Notes: generated from the letters alone by a model not told the origin. DNA of 64,000 nucleotides from JAWKZG01 sp041396125 (GCA_041396125.1 JAWKZG010000021.1:24704-88703); one strand, 5' to 3'; positions 8,255 to 18,077 are shown, counted from the stretch's first letter. Numbers and translations are program-made.

Positions 8255-9223
8255 TCAATCACCCGAAGCACTGAATTCACTGTTGCCTGCATCCTTATGT
8301 GCTGGGTTGTTATGCTTTGCGTCATCCTGACGCCGTTCGGCAGCGCGTAATTGGCGCGCCAGCGCGGACAGGTCGACGGGCGGCGGCGAGTGATCAGCCG
8401 TGAAGAAGCGCTGCTGGGAATAGGCAAAAAACGCGGTAATGGGCTGGCGCAAGACTGCAAAATGCGGCTGTGCGCTGAAAAAATCGTTCAGATTATGACT
8501 AAAGACCGTACCTCCGGCAGTGCTATTGAAAGCCCGGTGCAGTGCCCGCAAAGCTGTCTCCGAGTCCGCTGGCTCGCGCCGCAACACACGATAGGCACGG
8601 GCAAACGGGCGGTGGCCGCGTTGCAGCCAGGGCAGTAGTGCATAGACCCAGATCAGTCCGAGCAGACCGAGGCCGCCCAGAACTGCCGCCGCACCCAGCC
8701 AGCGCCAGTAGGGCGTCACATCGAGCAGCGGTGGTGGCAGCAGTGGCTGGGTGGCGGGTAAACCACTGCTGGCGGGATCGGGTGCGACCTGACGGGCCGC
8801 CAGCCGCAGCGGCGGTATTGGAATCTGCCAGTTCATCTGGCCGTTGCTGATTTTAAGCGTGTGCTCGGGCAGCTCAATAAGCTGTTCTGGCTCGTTCAGA
8901 TTGATCAGCCGGTAGCGCAGCGTGATGCGATAGTGCTGATTATCGCCGCTATCGCCAGACTCAATGCGGTGCTCGATCTGCAGCGGATCGAGTTCCAGCC
9001 AGAGATCGACCCGTTCGGCTTGCGGCAGCGAATCCATATCCAGCTGATAGCCGTTACGCAGGGTCAGTATCCAGGTACGCGTTGCGGTATCGCCCAGGGT
9101 ATAACCGTAGGCTCTCGGTTCTACAAGTTGCAGATCGAAGGACTGGGTCGGACTTTGCGCCCGGCACAGGCTGCTGGTTATCAGCAGCAGCAGGGTCAGG
9201 TAATAGCGGTAGGTCTTAGGCAT
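8255..9223 (-). CDS. mxaA: MxaA-like periplasmic/membrane maturation protein
   Basis: A 322-aa protein with a cleavable signal peptide (residues 1-22, ending in LCRA), a periplasmic beta-rich domain, a membrane helix at about 172-195 (WRWLGAAAVLGGLGLLGLIW) and a cytoplasmic tail containing RAYRVLRR and ALRALHRAFN. This architecture and the position between mxaS and mxaC match MxaA, which is implicated in loading the metal cofactor into methanol dehydrogenase. The start overlaps the end of mxaS by 8 bp and the stop is 3 bp from the mxaC start, so the genes form one tight transcription unit. Confidence 0.78.
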   Translation of the reverse strand: MPKTYRYYLTLLLLITSSLCRAQSPTQSFDLQLVEPRAYGYTLGDTATRTWILTLRNGYQLDMDSLPQAERVDLWLELDPLQIEHRIESGDSGDNQHYRITLRYRLINLNEPEQLIELPEHTLKISNGQMNWQIPIPPLRLAARQVAPDPASSGLPATQPLLPPPLLDVTPYWRWLGAAAVLGGLGLLGLIWVYALLPWLQRGHRPFARAYRVLRREPADSETALRALHRAFNSTAGGTVFSHNLNDFFSAQPHFAVLRQPITAFFAYSQQRFFTADHSPPPVDLSALARQLRAAERRQDDAKHNNPAHKDAGNSEFSASGD

Positions 9224-10079
9224 AGAAATAACGGGTCACAGCGTCGGGGTCGAAGCGGTCAAGCACGTATAAAGGTGCCGCATTCCAACGACTAAAGCAG
9301 TGTTCGAGTTGTTCCCGGCGGGCCGCGAAGCGCTGTCGGATACGTTCACGCAGGCGGGGCCGCAACAACAGGGTGCGGCGCAGCCCGGTTTCCGGGTCGA
9401 GCACGTCCACCAGACCGAACCGGGGCAGGGTGTCGTATTCGGCGCTTTGCCAGAACACTACCGGCACCACCCGATGCTGAGCCAGACTGGCCAGCAATTT
9501 GTCGAGCAGAGGCAGCGGCAGATGAAAATCCGAACACAAAAAAATCAGGCCGGGCTGCTGTTTGATCCAGTATTTGGCCGCCAGCAAACCTTCTGCATTG
9601 GTACCTTCCGGCTGCCAGTCGCGCAGCTTTTGTACCAGTTGCGTGGCGGCCTGCTTGCTGCGCGTTGAGGGCAGCAGCAAATCCATCCGCGGCTTGGTGT
9701 CACAACCGACAAAACCAAACGGGTCACCGCTGCGGTAGGCAGAAAATCCGGCTGCTGCAATAAACTCTGCCAACAGCGCCATCTTGCCGGCAAAACCCAT
9801 GGAGGCAGAGAGATCAGCCAGCGCGGTTACGGGCACACTGGCCGGTTGGCTATAGGCCCGAAAACGCGGACCGCCGAAGGCATCACGCAAACTGGCGCGG
9901 ACATCGTAACGGCGTGGATCAGGCTGATCCAGCAAACCCTGATAACCGCGAAACTCCATCCCGCTGCCGAGCGCCCGGCCGCGGTGGGCACCGGGATTCA
10001 CGCCGCGTGTCATACCCTGCAGACGATAATGGAATTCAGCCGGCATGTGCATCGGGCCTGAGGGGGGATTGGTGCTCAT
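9216..10079 (-). CDS. mxaS: MxaS-like DUF58 protein
   Basis: A 287-aa DUF58-family protein. The family motif around GSGMEFRGYQ and DPRRYDVRASLR is at residues 38-65, and the VWA-like strand carrying ADLSASM is near 88-94. It lacks membrane helices. DUF58 proteins are encoded next to MoxR AAA+ ATPases and VWA proteins and act as partners of the ATPase. Stop and start codons overlap with mxaR (TGATG at 10077-10081), indicating coupled translation with the ATPase. Confidence 0.82.
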   Translation of the reverse strand: MSTNPPSGPMHMPAEFHYRLQGMTRGVNPGAHRGRALGSGMEFRGYQGLLDQPDPRRYDVRASLRDAFGGPRFRAYSQPASVPVTALADLSASMGFAGKMALLAEFIAAAGFSAYRSGDPFGFVGCDTKPRMDLLLPSTRSKQAATQLVQKLRDWQPEGTNAEGLLAAKYWIKQQPGLIFLCSDFHLPLPLLDKLLASLAQHRVVPVVFWQSAEYDTLPRFGLVDVLDPETGLRRTLLLRPRLRERIRQRFAARREQLEHCFSRWNAAPLYVLDRFDPDAVTRYFYA

Positions 10080-11101
10080 CAGGGCGCGGCAACCTGCTGT
10101 AAGATCTGGCCGAGCAGTTCGCCCGCAAGCTCGGCCCGGCGCAATTCATAGACCGGATTGAAAAACACCCGGTGCGCGATGGTCGGAAAAAATACCGTAT
10201 GGATATCTTCCGGCAATACCGCTGTGCGTCCTTCCAGCCAGGCTGAAACCCGTGCTGCGCGCATCAGATAACTCATCCCGCGCGGGCTGGTGCCGGCCTG
10301 AATCAGCTGGGTCAGATCGACCTCTGGCAATTGCACCCCGAAAGCTGCCGGCCGGCGCGTGGCCCGGCACAGATCCAGCGCGTAGTGGCGCAGAGCGTCC
10401 GAGGTTTGAATGTCGGTCTGGATTTGCCGCCCGATATCATTGATCTCGTTATAGGCCAGGATCGCTTCCGGAGTTTGTTCGATCAGGCTGTCGACATCGT
10501 GAAAACGCGGCGAGAACATGAGTTCTTCTTCGATCGCCGGATCATCTGGCAGGGTGATCAGAATCTCCATCAGGAAACGGTCGCGGGCGGCCGAGGGCAG
10601 CTCGAAGGTTTCTTCCCGCTCCACCCGGTTGCGGTCAGCGAATACCAGCAGATGCGGGAAACGATACTCGCGGTTGAACGCGCTGGCGCTGCGTTCGGCC
10701 ATGACCCGAAGCAGCAGGGAGTGTACCTGCGGGCGGGCGCGGTTGACCTCGTTAAAGAAGAAAATAGACAGATTCTCGGCATGCTGCAGCAGGGGGCCTG
10801 GCTCAATGCGCGGCTGCCCGTCGGAATCGATAAAGGTATGATAGATCAGGTCATTTGGCATCAGGTCAATCGTGCCTTCGGCACGACTGTAGGCACCACC
10901 CAGGCCTCGCGCCAGTGTGCGCAGCAAGGTGGTTTTACCAACGCCGACATCGCCTTCCAGCAGCGCGTGGCCACGTGCAAAAACCGCTATCAGCAGTAAG
11001 CGGATTGCCTGTTGCTGACCGACCACCGTCTGGTTGATCGCCTGCTCAAGGCGCAGGGCCTGATCGCGCCAGTCGCTCAGGACTGGGTCGCTGAAACTCA
11101 T
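10079..11101 (-). CDS. mxaR: MxaR/MoxR-type AAA+ ATPase
   Basis: A 340-aa MoxR-family AAA+ ATPase, first gene of the mxaRSACKL unit. Walker A is GDVGVGKT (50-57). The Walker B position reads FFFNEVNRA, with Asn (N117) where Asp is usual but the catalytic Glu (E118) kept. The sensor region is FADRNRVEREET, followed by SAARDRFLMEI. I chose the ATG at 11101 because AAGGAG lies about 8 nt upstream; an in-frame ATG at 11149 has no such site. The ATPase is thought to act as a chaperone for metal or cofactor insertion into the PQQ dehydrogenase. Confidence 0.85.
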   Translation of the reverse strand: MSFSDPVLSDWRDQALRLEQAINQTVVGQQQAIRLLLIAVFARGHALLEGDVGVGKTTLLRTLARGLGGAYSRAEGTIDLMPNDLIYHTFIDSDGQPRIEPGPLLQHAENLSIFFFNEVNRARPQVHSLLLRVMAERSASAFNREYRFPHLLVFADRNRVEREETFELPSAARDRFLMEILITLPDDPAIEEELMFSPRFHDVDSLIEQTPEAILAYNEINDIGRQIQTDIQTSDALRHYALDLCRATRRPAAFGVQLPEVDLTQLIQAGTSPRGMSYLMRAARVSAWLEGRTAVLPEDIHTVFFPTIAHRVFFNPVYELRRAELAGELLGQILQQVAAP

Positions 11102-11293
11102 AATGTCATCTCCTTCGGCGTTATTAATTATTGCTCGTGAGGGTTTCACGAGTATTTTTATAGACGTTTTACATGGGTATTTTTTGTGGCTATTAAACTA
11201 CACTAGCAGAGATACTGGCAGATAGCGGGTCCAACCTATGTTGTTACTTGATCGCTTTACTGCAAATGCTCAACAAAAACCGGAACTCCCACT

Positions 11294-12040
11294 ATGTCAA
11301 AATATATTGTAGCGTTGCTATGTGTTGTTAGTGTAGTACTCAGTGCCCCGGTACGGGCGGCAGAGCTGCGTGATTTGAACTTTCAGATGTTCGACGCTGC
11401 CCGCGAAGGTAATAGCACAGCGGTGCAAGGCTTGCTGGCTCAAGGCGCCAGTATTAACGCCCGCAATCGTTTTGGCAATACGCCTTTACTGCTGGCGATC
11501 CGCGCCGGGCAGCGCGAGACAGCGGATATTCTGTTAGCCGCCGGTGCTGATGTGACGATTAACAACCTGAATAATATTTCCACGGTCGCTGCTGCAGCCT
11601 ATAACCAGGATGCTGCACTGGCGCGCGAACTGATCGAGCGTGGTGCGCCGGTCAATGTCGTCGATAATTCCGGTAAAACAGCGATGGTTTATGCGGCGGC
11701 CAATGGTTTAAGTGATGTGGTGGCGCTGTTACTGGAGCGTGGCATCGCAGCCGATGCGCGTTACGGTAATGCCTTGACCGCGCTGATGTGGGCAGCGGGC
11801 TACGGCCATGCTGGTACGGTGAGCCTGCTGCTGGTACAGGGGGCAAAACCGGATTTACAGGATGACCGGGGCCGAAGCGCCTTGATGATCGCCGCCGAAA
11901 ACGGCCATATCGGAACGGTTAAGGTGCTACTGGAAGGGCAAGCCGACAGTACTCTGCAGGATCATGACGGACACACCGCCCAAGCCCTCGCCAGCGCGGC
12001 AGGTCACTCGGACAGCGCGGCCTTACTGGCCGGACAGTAA
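11294..12040 (+). CDS. Secreted ankyrin-repeat protein
   Basis: A 248-aa protein with a Sec signal peptide (about residues 1-22, cleavage near VRAAE) and about six ankyrin repeats; clear repeat cores are GNTPLLLAIRAGQRETADILL, TALMWAAGYGHAGTVSLLL and SALMIAAENGHIGTVKVLL. It should act as a periplasmic protein-binding scaffold. It is divergent from mxaR and, before the island entered, ended against the convergent cytochrome c gene: both share the ttactggccggacag overlap at their 3' ends. Its position between mxaR and the cytochrome/PQQ dehydrogenase genes suggests a role in that oxidation system, but this is inference from location. Confidence 0.88.
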   Translation: MSKYIVALLCVVSVVLSAPVRAAELRDLNFQMFDAAREGNSTAVQGLLAQGASINARNRFGNTPLLLAIRAGQRETADILLAAGADVTINNLNNISTVAAAAYNQDAALARELIERGAPVNVVDNSGKTAMVYAAANGLSDVVALLLERGIAADARYGNALTALMWAAGYGHAGTVSLLLVQGAKPDLQDDRGRSALMIAAENGHIGTVKVLLEGQADSTLQDHDGHTAQALASAAGHSDSAALLAGQ

Positions 12041-12110
12041 CTGCGCCAGATTGTCCAGTTACTCATCGGAATAGGGTGCGATCAGCGAGGATTTATCCGG
12101 CGCGTTGGTA
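12011..12110 (-). pseudogene. Decayed second copy of the cytochrome c 3' end at the island junction
   Basis: About 100 bp that align with 20224-20320, the 3' end of the intact cytochrome gene. On the minus strand the frame corresponds to YSDEELDGLAQLLSGQ of the intact gene but carries GAA to TAA, giving YSDE-stop-LDNLAQLLSGQ. The copy overlaps the end of the ankyrin gene. It marks the left boundary of the 12.1-20.2 kb island and shows the ankyrin and cytochrome genes were adjacent and convergent before the insertion. Confidence 0.85.
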
Positions 12111-12295
12111 CTTATAATTTATTGGCGTAATGCGTACGAGCAGAACGGCAATAGGCAAAGTGTATTACGCCGCGTAAAAGTTTACATCTGAATGCATCCT
12201 ATGATTGCTATTAATAGACAGTCCGGTCAAGTTGGCTAAAAGCTTGATGCTTTTTTTTGACGCCTGTTCAAATGGGTCCCAAGGTAAAAGAGGAA

Positions 12296-15200
12296 TTAAA
12301 GCGTAAGAATATCTTCGATAGAACCAACATGCGTATTTGCTAAGGCGTCAATTTTTGCGTATTGCATCGGTACTATGCCGCTACAGACAAGGCAAGAAAC
12401 GATTTTTGGTTGTTGAATTCCGGTGAATTGACGCAGCTGATCAAGATTCTCTTGAAGCATAGCAACCCGATTCAAGTGCTTTTCCAGACTATCGGGCTTT
12501 CCGCCGATATCCTTGCCTTGATAATCGGAAAGCAACGCTGCAATTTCCGAGTAATTTCGAGCCAAGGAAAGGTCCTTACATTCAATCACCAGCACCTCTT
12601 TGCGATCTGACCTCCAAGCGATAACATCTATATCCCCAAAATCTCTATCCATTTTACGGCTAAGGAGTTCAGGCAGCCCAATATTTTCTCGTTTTTGCCA
12701 CCCTGCATTGGATAACAAACGAGCAACATGGGCATTGAAACTATGGCCTTCGCTAGCTTTCCCCCACCACGCGTTTCTCATCTCATCGGACTTGAAGAAA
12801 GACTGTTCGAGGCTTCCTCGGTATGCTCCATCAAAAACATAAGCAAATCCCTTCCGTAACGCACCAGGAGCAATGATTAGCAGCGAGTCATCGCTATGAT
12901 CCACTTGCAAGATAGGACGTGTCACAAAGGATAATCGCCGGCCAAATCGCCAAGGATAGATATCCTTCATCGCAAAACCTTTGGGTGGTTTATCCCAGCG
13001 TTGGCGCGGGAGGAGTGAAAATTGGTCTAAAAATCTTTCAGCAGTATTTTTAGATACTTGATCAGAGCAAACGCATGAGAAATATTCACTCTGAGAAATA
13101 CTCAAGATTGCCGTATGATCTGCGATTCCTTTATCTTCCAAAGCACCAATAATATGACGCGCTTCATCTAAATCAAAGCCCATTTCCTTTTTCCAAATGT
13201 TCCAAAATTCATCGCTAATTATTCCTTTAGTTGTAGTAATTGCCTCAGGGTCATCGTAATTTTTCTTTTGCAGAGGTGCACTGGCGATGAATTTATCACC
13301 TATTGCGCGGGACAACATAGGTTGTACAACCAGCTGTCCAAAATCATCCCTAAATAAGATATCGCCCAAAGGGGAGATTTTTAATTCAGGTGCTAACGCG
13401 TTGTAATAGATTGCATCCGAGAGTCCACCGATCCGTATAACTAGAGAAGCACGGGCAAGCAACTTACTTAATTCAATATCTGAAATTTGTATGCCCTCTT
13501 CGTGAGGGCATATGCACAAAGCTATTTCTATTAATGCACGGCTAGGGACTCCAGCACCGGAAAAATTAGAAAGTTGCTCTACACATCGATAGATTGCGTC
13601 ATCATCATGATTATGCAGACCGATGAGAGCGGCTGATGTTCGTTCCCAATGATCATGCTCAGCATTCGCTTTCTCGCTATTAGCAATAAGTCTTTTGACT
13701 GTTGTGATTCGCTCAAAAGATGCCAGGGTCGTGCGAATTTCCGATAGTAAGACTTCTACGACCTTATTGAGAAATTGCGTACAGGCTTCCCGCCCTTCGA
13801 TCTTGTTTTCCTTACCTCTATCAAGAATACGCCAACCTAAACCGATTTTCGCAGCTGCATCATCGATTGGATCAATCGTGATCAACTTTTTAGGTAGAGT
13901 GTCTCGTACATAGTGGGTGAAGTCCTGTGCGTGGAATATATGAAAACTGCGAGCTTCCTTGTTTAGAACAACACGTTGTGTTATCGCCTCAGCTTCTTTA
14001 TCGATGTTTTTTATATGTAGAAGATGCAGAAAAGCACGCACCACATTAAAAACAAATAACCGCTCGGCGATATTCTCCGCAATCGCAAAACCGCGTAGGA
14101 ATCCCTTCTGGAATATAGCCTTACATGCATTCGGCTCCCCATGCTCGCCGATCAAACAGTACGATATCAGCTCTTCGGTACTGGGTTTCAGTTGTGGTTC
14201 TTTAGACGGATCGGTGTCGTGAAACTCAATATATACTTTTAAAGGCGCAGTCCTTTTGAAGCTTTCCTTAAGCTCATCAAGGACATTACCAATACGATGC
14301 AGCCATTCATTCGCCATTTCCCAAAGCCGATACTCTGTATTATGACTGGTAAGCTCAGGCACAATAAGCGATACCCAAAGCTGGAACACACCCTCGTAAA
14401 CCGAAGTAAGCACACCGTTTCGAACGTGATCCATCGAAGCATAAACACGGCGTTCGCTGGCGCTATGGAAAATCGGATTAGGCGATACATGCTGGACGTC
14501 ATGCCATGTTCCGATATTATCAAGTGTGCGATGGCGATCATAGCCAAGATCAGAATCGGCTCGCACCTCTCGCAGTAAATTAGTCGGTAGGGGAAGCCTC
14601 AAAGGTTTTTCGGGCGAAATCTCGCCTTCGGGAAGTTGCGCGTGAGGCACGAAGTGGCCGTCATTACTTCGTATCCAACCGATAAGATTGAGGATACCGT
14701 TAGGGTTAATAATATGGATGCCCGCTCTTTCGATAGTTTCCAATCCGTCCTGAATTCGCCAAAAATAGCTGGGGCTCATATCGCCTAAATAGCTTATTCG
14801 AATGAGATCGGCGACAGACATGCTTTGGCAACGCCATTTGGGATGATCTACCTGAATGCCCTGAATTTCATATCCCTTACCCCAGCCACAGCCTACAATA
14901 CAAAACAAACCTTCTTTAAAATCGGACCGCGCTGTGAATTTCTTCTGAATATTATTAATGGACGCTTGCAGCACTTCTGTGAAAGTGCCGTCATCTTGGT
15001 AGATACTTTTAAAGCCACTATCGCCATGCACTTCTACAGAGGCCAGAAAGAGATGGTAGGAAATAAAGTATCCCTGATCGACCTCAAACACGAAATTTGA
15101 CCACCGATGCCTGCCAACTTTTTGCCATCGTACAGGGGCACGCATTGGCCCACCAAGCAAAGGCGTTTCTGAAAATAATTCAGCGTAATGCCTTGCCAAC

Positions 15201-16081
15201 ATACTATCGAAGGCATCGATCAAATTCCCATTGATAATAGTCGCAATTGCATAATCACGTACAGCGACTGACAGTGCAGAAGGAAGCGCAACAGTAAGAT
15301 GAGATTTAGAAAAAACTATCAGTGGATGGCGATCCAAGTCACTGGCCCCAATTTGTTGTTTAGCCAGATTTTTCATCATCCTTGGGTAAAAAATAAATGG
15401 ATCGATATCGGCAGGAGAGACTCCCTTCTCATCGAGTTCTTTAAATGTTATTTTGACTTTTGAAGCTAAGTTATTAAATTTAAGGTTTTTTAGGGGATGC
15501 AGTGTGTCATGATACTCATCTGAGCCAAGCTGATAGCGTTGCAAACCTGCTTTCTGGCAGATGATTTCAGAGATAATAAGAAGCGCTCGAAAACTTCTTT
15601 TAATCTGTCCAAATTCTCCATCATCAGGCATCGTCGAAATAACATCTAAGACCCGCTGCGTATAGAAACCAGCTGCTTCCCAAACCCCCTCCAAAAGACG
15701 GTAATTGCCATTACAGTCATGCACAAGCGATACAAAAACGTCTTCTGCTGGGTCTTCACCTGCCACGCACCGTGACTTTCCAATTAGGGAAAACCAGCGT
15801 ATTGCTTGGCCAAAATTTGGCTTTTTCCGTCCCTTGCAAAAAACTACGGCTAAAGCAACTAATATCTCCAGCCGAATACATTGTGATTGATATTCTGGGA
15901 TCGTCAGAAGGCTCGCTAGAAGCGGGATGGCTGTCCTCGGATCATAGGAAGAAAGATCTCGTATGAGCGCCTTATTGTCATCTGCAATCTCCTGGATGGA
16001 GACAGACAGCGATGCCCACCGCATTCCTTCGGCAATTAGCGACTCAACTTCTTCAAGATTATTTAAGTGGTCGTCATGCAA
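12296..16081 (-). CDS. Large protein with C-terminal PD-(D/E)xK-like nuclease motif, candidate defence gene
   Basis: A 1261-aa protein I do not recognise as a named family. The N-terminal two thirds look alpha-helical with no obvious membrane segments, P-loop or signal peptide. Near the C-terminus FGDIDVIAW (D1150, D1152) is followed by VLVIECKDL (E1167, K1169), the D...ExK arrangement of Mrr/PD-(D/E)xK nucleases. The gene is clearly more AT-rich than its flanks and sits in an island with an IS, broken toxin-antitoxin genes and phage-like fragments. An anti-phage or restriction role is inferred from this context and the nuclease motif; a role in DNA repair or element maintenance is equally open. 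The start is preceded by GGAGAC a few bases upstream. Confidence 0.6.
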   Translation of the reverse strand: MHDDHLNNLEEVESLIAEGMRWASLSVSIQEIADDNKALIRDLSSYDPRTAIPLLASLLTIPEYQSQCIRLEILVALAVVFCKGRKKPNFGQAIRWFSLIGKSRCVAGEDPAEDVFVSLVHDCNGNYRLLEGVWEAAGFYTQRVLDVISTMPDDGEFGQIKRSFRALLIISEIICQKAGLQRYQLGSDEYHDTLHPLKNLKFNNLASKVKITFKELDEKGVSPADIDPFIFYPRMMKNLAKQQIGASDLDRHPLIVFSKSHLTVALPSALSVAVRDYAIATIINGNLIDAFDSMLARHYAELFSETPLLGGPMRAPVRWQKVGRHRWSNFVFEVDQGYFISYHLFLASVEVHGDSGFKSIYQDDGTFTEVLQASINNIQKKFTARSDFKEGLFCIVGCGWGKGYEIQGIQVDHPKWRCQSMSVADLIRISYLGDMSPSYFWRIQDGLETIERAGIHIINPNGILNLIGWIRSNDGHFVPHAQLPEGEISPEKPLRLPLPTNLLREVRADSDLGYDRHRTLDNIGTWHDVQHVSPNPIFHSASERRVYASMDHVRNGVLTSVYEGVFQLWVSLIVPELTSHNTEYRLWEMANEWLHRIGNVLDELKESFKRTAPLKVYIEFHDTDPSKEPQLKPSTEELISYCLIGEHGEPNACKAIFQKGFLRGFAIAENIAERLFVFNVVRAFLHLLHIKNIDKEAEAITQRVVLNKEARSFHIFHAQDFTHYVRDTLPKKLITIDPIDDAAAKIGLGWRILDRGKENKIEGREACTQFLNKVVEVLLSEIRTTLASFERITTVKRLIANSEKANAEHDHWERTSAALIGLHNHDDDAIYRCVEQLSNFSGAGVPSRALIEIALCICPHEEGIQISDIELSKLLARASLVIRIGGLSDAIYYNALAPELKISPLGDILFRDDFGQLVVQPMLSRAIGDKFIASAPLQKKNYDDPEAITTTKGIISDEFWNIWKKEMGFDLDEARHIIGALEDKGIADHTAILSISQSEYFSCVCSDQVSKNTAERFLDQFSLLPRQRWDKPPKGFAMKDIYPWRFGRRLSFVTRPILQVDHSDDSLLIIAPGALRKGFAYVFDGAYRGSLEQSFFKSDEMRNAWWGKASEGHSFNAHVARLLSNAGWQKRENIGLPELLSRKMDRDFGDIDVIAWRSDRKEVLVIECKDLSLARNYSEIAALLSDYQGKDIGGKPDSLEKHLNRVAMLQENLDQLRQFTGIQQPKIVSCLVCSGIVPMQYAKIDALANTHVGSIEDILTL

Positions 16082-16264
16082 TGATGTCTCCTTATCCTGC
16101 TTCAGTTGCGCATCGAATAGGAAGAATAGACATTATTCAAAAGTGAAAATTTGACGCTAAAAAAATATCAAAATCAATACTAACGTGCTTGCATTTAAAC
16201 AGAATACGTCCTTTGCGGCAGTAGTAAGGTATCCAATTTATACAAAAATTTGTATGATTTTGTT

Positions 16265-16559
16265 ATGGACGATATACAGCCCCTTGAGTTTCGTGGAACT
16301 TCGCTGGAAGATTTACGTACCTTTCCTATCTCAGCCAGGCGGGATAGCTGGATATCAACTTGATATGGTGCAACGCGGCGGCGAGCCGAACGACTGGAGG
16401 CCCATGGCAACGATTGGGAAAGGAGTGCGAGAAATTCGGATTCGAGACGCGAGTGGGGCGTTTCGAGTCATCTATATCGCCAAGTTCGCCGATGCTGTCT
16501 ATATTCTGCATTGCTTTCAGAAAAAAACGCAGAAAACCAGCCGCAAGGATCTGAACGTG
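16265..16559 (+). pseudogene. HigB/Gp49-like toxin, frameshifted and cut by IS66 element
   Basis: The frame from the ATG at 16265 gives MDDIQPLEFRGTSLEDLRTF and ISARR, then one extra G in a GGG run near 16345 shifts the frame. The next frame gives GYQLDMVQRGGEPNDWRPM, GKGVREIRIRD, FRVIYIAKFADAVYILH and FQKKTQKTSRKDL, the hallmarks of phage-derived Gp49-like/HigB ribosome-dependent mRNA interferases. The IS66-family element is inserted right after the RKDLNV codons, replacing the last residues with element-coded ones. Frameshift and insertion together make a functional toxin doubtful. No cognate co-oriented antitoxin follows. Confidence 0.8.
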
Positions 16560-18077
16560 GTAACCGTTCAGCCCCTAACAGGGCTGAGCCGTTTTCACCT
16601 CAGGCAATGGTAATCGCACGGTGATGGGATCACCGCGAATGCCTTCACGACAAATCTGTCGAAGTAGCTCAAAGGTATTCAGACCCAAACGCTCGGCGGT
16701 GGCGGTCACGGATAATATGCGTTCACGAAATCGCATCCCGCGAACCGACTGGGTAAAGAAACTGGTCTTGCGCCAAATGACATAAGGCCGCAACGCTTGC
16801 TCGGCGAGGTTGTTCGTCAGCGGTATCGTGGGATCGTTGAGAAACGTCCACAACAGGGCTTCTTGCTGCAGCAGGGCCTGACATTGGTGTTGGGTTTTAG
16901 GTAAGTGCGAATACTCACCGCCTTGCTGCAGGTGCTGGCGCAGAGTGTGCCGCAACCGTTGCAGTCGGCGCTGATAGCCGCGCGTGCTTAAATACCCGCG
17001 CTGACGGTGATGTACGACCCGAATCACGAGGCGGGCAAGCCGTACCAGACGCTGGCCCAAGACGCCCGCCATGCCGTGACGACGGGCGATCTGTTCCAGA
17101 TTGCGGATGACGTGTGCCCAGCATAATTGACGGTTCGAATAGTCATGGTAAGCCGCATAGCGATCCGTGTTTAATACGCCCTGATAATCGCCCAACAGCT
17201 CACGTGCAGCCAGCTTGCCGCGGCCCGGATGAATCCGAAAATAAGCCGCTTTAGCCTGGCACATCGTCCACAGCCAGAAGCGGCTACTGTGATGGTAATG
17301 CACGGTTTCATCAGCGTGCAGCTGAGGTTGCTGACGCAGCCACGTACCGATCTGCTCATACGGTGCCGCTAACCACTCACTCACCGGTTGTTGCGCAGCA
17401 CTCAGCGCACCCAGGCTGAAATCCACGTGCCAGCGACTGTGCAAATACCGTTGCAACTGGCGTAGACTCAACCGATAGTGGCTGTTCAATAACGCAATTT
17501 CCGCCCGCAAACCAGCACCCATTTGACCTCTAGCCACCGCTGCAGGTAAGTGGCCGCGATGACGCCGGCCACACCGACAACACACCCCCGCATACACTTG
17601 ATGCTCGGTCACCTGCGCCCGCAACAGCGGCAGGTCAAAAACCTGATGCCGATGGACCGGTTTCCCAGCCAACTCAATCTCACCACCACAGTCGCAACGA
17701 CTCGGTGGCTCGTAACGCGTCACCTCATCGACCGTCTCGACCCGCGCTCGATAGTATCCCTTATGACCGACTTGCCCGCCTTTGGCGCGGCCACTGCGTT
17801 TTTTCCCACCCCGCTCTGCCCGCGCCTTGGCATCGTCACTGGACGGCGGCCTCGAACTGGTGCGCGAGTTCGCCGCGTCTCGGCTCTCCAGTTGTTCAAT
17901 CCGCTTCGCTTGAGCCGCCACCAGCGCCCACAGCTGCTCGATCAGGGCTTGCGCTTCGGCGCTGATACCTTCAAATTGGGGCGCAGGCTGGTTCAGGTCC
18001 AGATCGTTCATACGCTCAGACTGCCTCAGCTGATCTCATTTTTCAATATGCAGTCAATACAGGGACTGAACGGTTAC
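16560..18077. mobile_element. IS66-family insertion sequence, single-gene type, complete
   Basis: A 1518-bp element bounded by imperfect inverted repeats beginning GTAACCGTTCAGCCCCT (left) and GTAACCGTTCAGTCCCT (right, on the other strand). The 8-bp direct repeat TGAACGTG flanks it at 16552-16559 and 18078-18085; 8 bp is the usual IS66 target duplication. The only gene is a tnpC-type transposase; tnpA and tnpB accessory genes are absent, as in the ISBst12-like subgroup. Matching duplications and an intact transposase suggest a recent insertion. It interrupts a HigB-like gene and sets the present stop codon of the XRE gene. Confidence 0.93.
16575..18011 (-). CDS. IS66-family transposase (TnpC type)
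   Basis: A 478-aa DDE transposase of the IS66 family. Order of features: an N-terminal coiled-coil (about 18-47, ALIEQLWALVAAQAKRIEQ), a Ser/Arg-rich linker with SSDDAKARAERGGKK, a zinc-ribbon with CDCGG and CCRCGRRH, then the catalytic core with HADET, NTDRYAAYHDY and the Glu in TNNLAEQALRPY. The C-terminal WRKTSFFTQSVRG block and the terminal helical region are present, so the protein appears full length. Confidence 0.93.
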   Translation of the reverse strand: MNDLDLNQPAPQFEGISAEAQALIEQLWALVAAQAKRIEQLESRDAANSRTSSRPPSSDDAKARAERGGKKRSGRAKGGQVGHKGYYRARVETVDEVTRYEPPSRCDCGGEIELAGKPVHRHQVFDLPLLRAQVTEHQVYAGVCCRCGRRHRGHLPAAVARGQMGAGLRAEIALLNSHYRLSLRQLQRYLHSRWHVDFSLGALSAAQQPVSEWLAAPYEQIGTWLRQQPQLHADETVHYHHSSRFWLWTMCQAKAAYFRIHPGRGKLAARELLGDYQGVLNTDRYAAYHDYSNRQLCWAHVIRNLEQIARRHGMAGVLGQRLVRLARLVIRVVHHRQRGYLSTRGYQRRLQRLRHTLRQHLQQGGEYSHLPKTQHQCQALLQQEALLWTFLNDPTIPLTNNLAEQALRPYVIWRKTSFFTQSVRGMRFRERILSVTATAERLGLNTFELLRQICREGIRGDPITVRLPLPEVKTAQPC

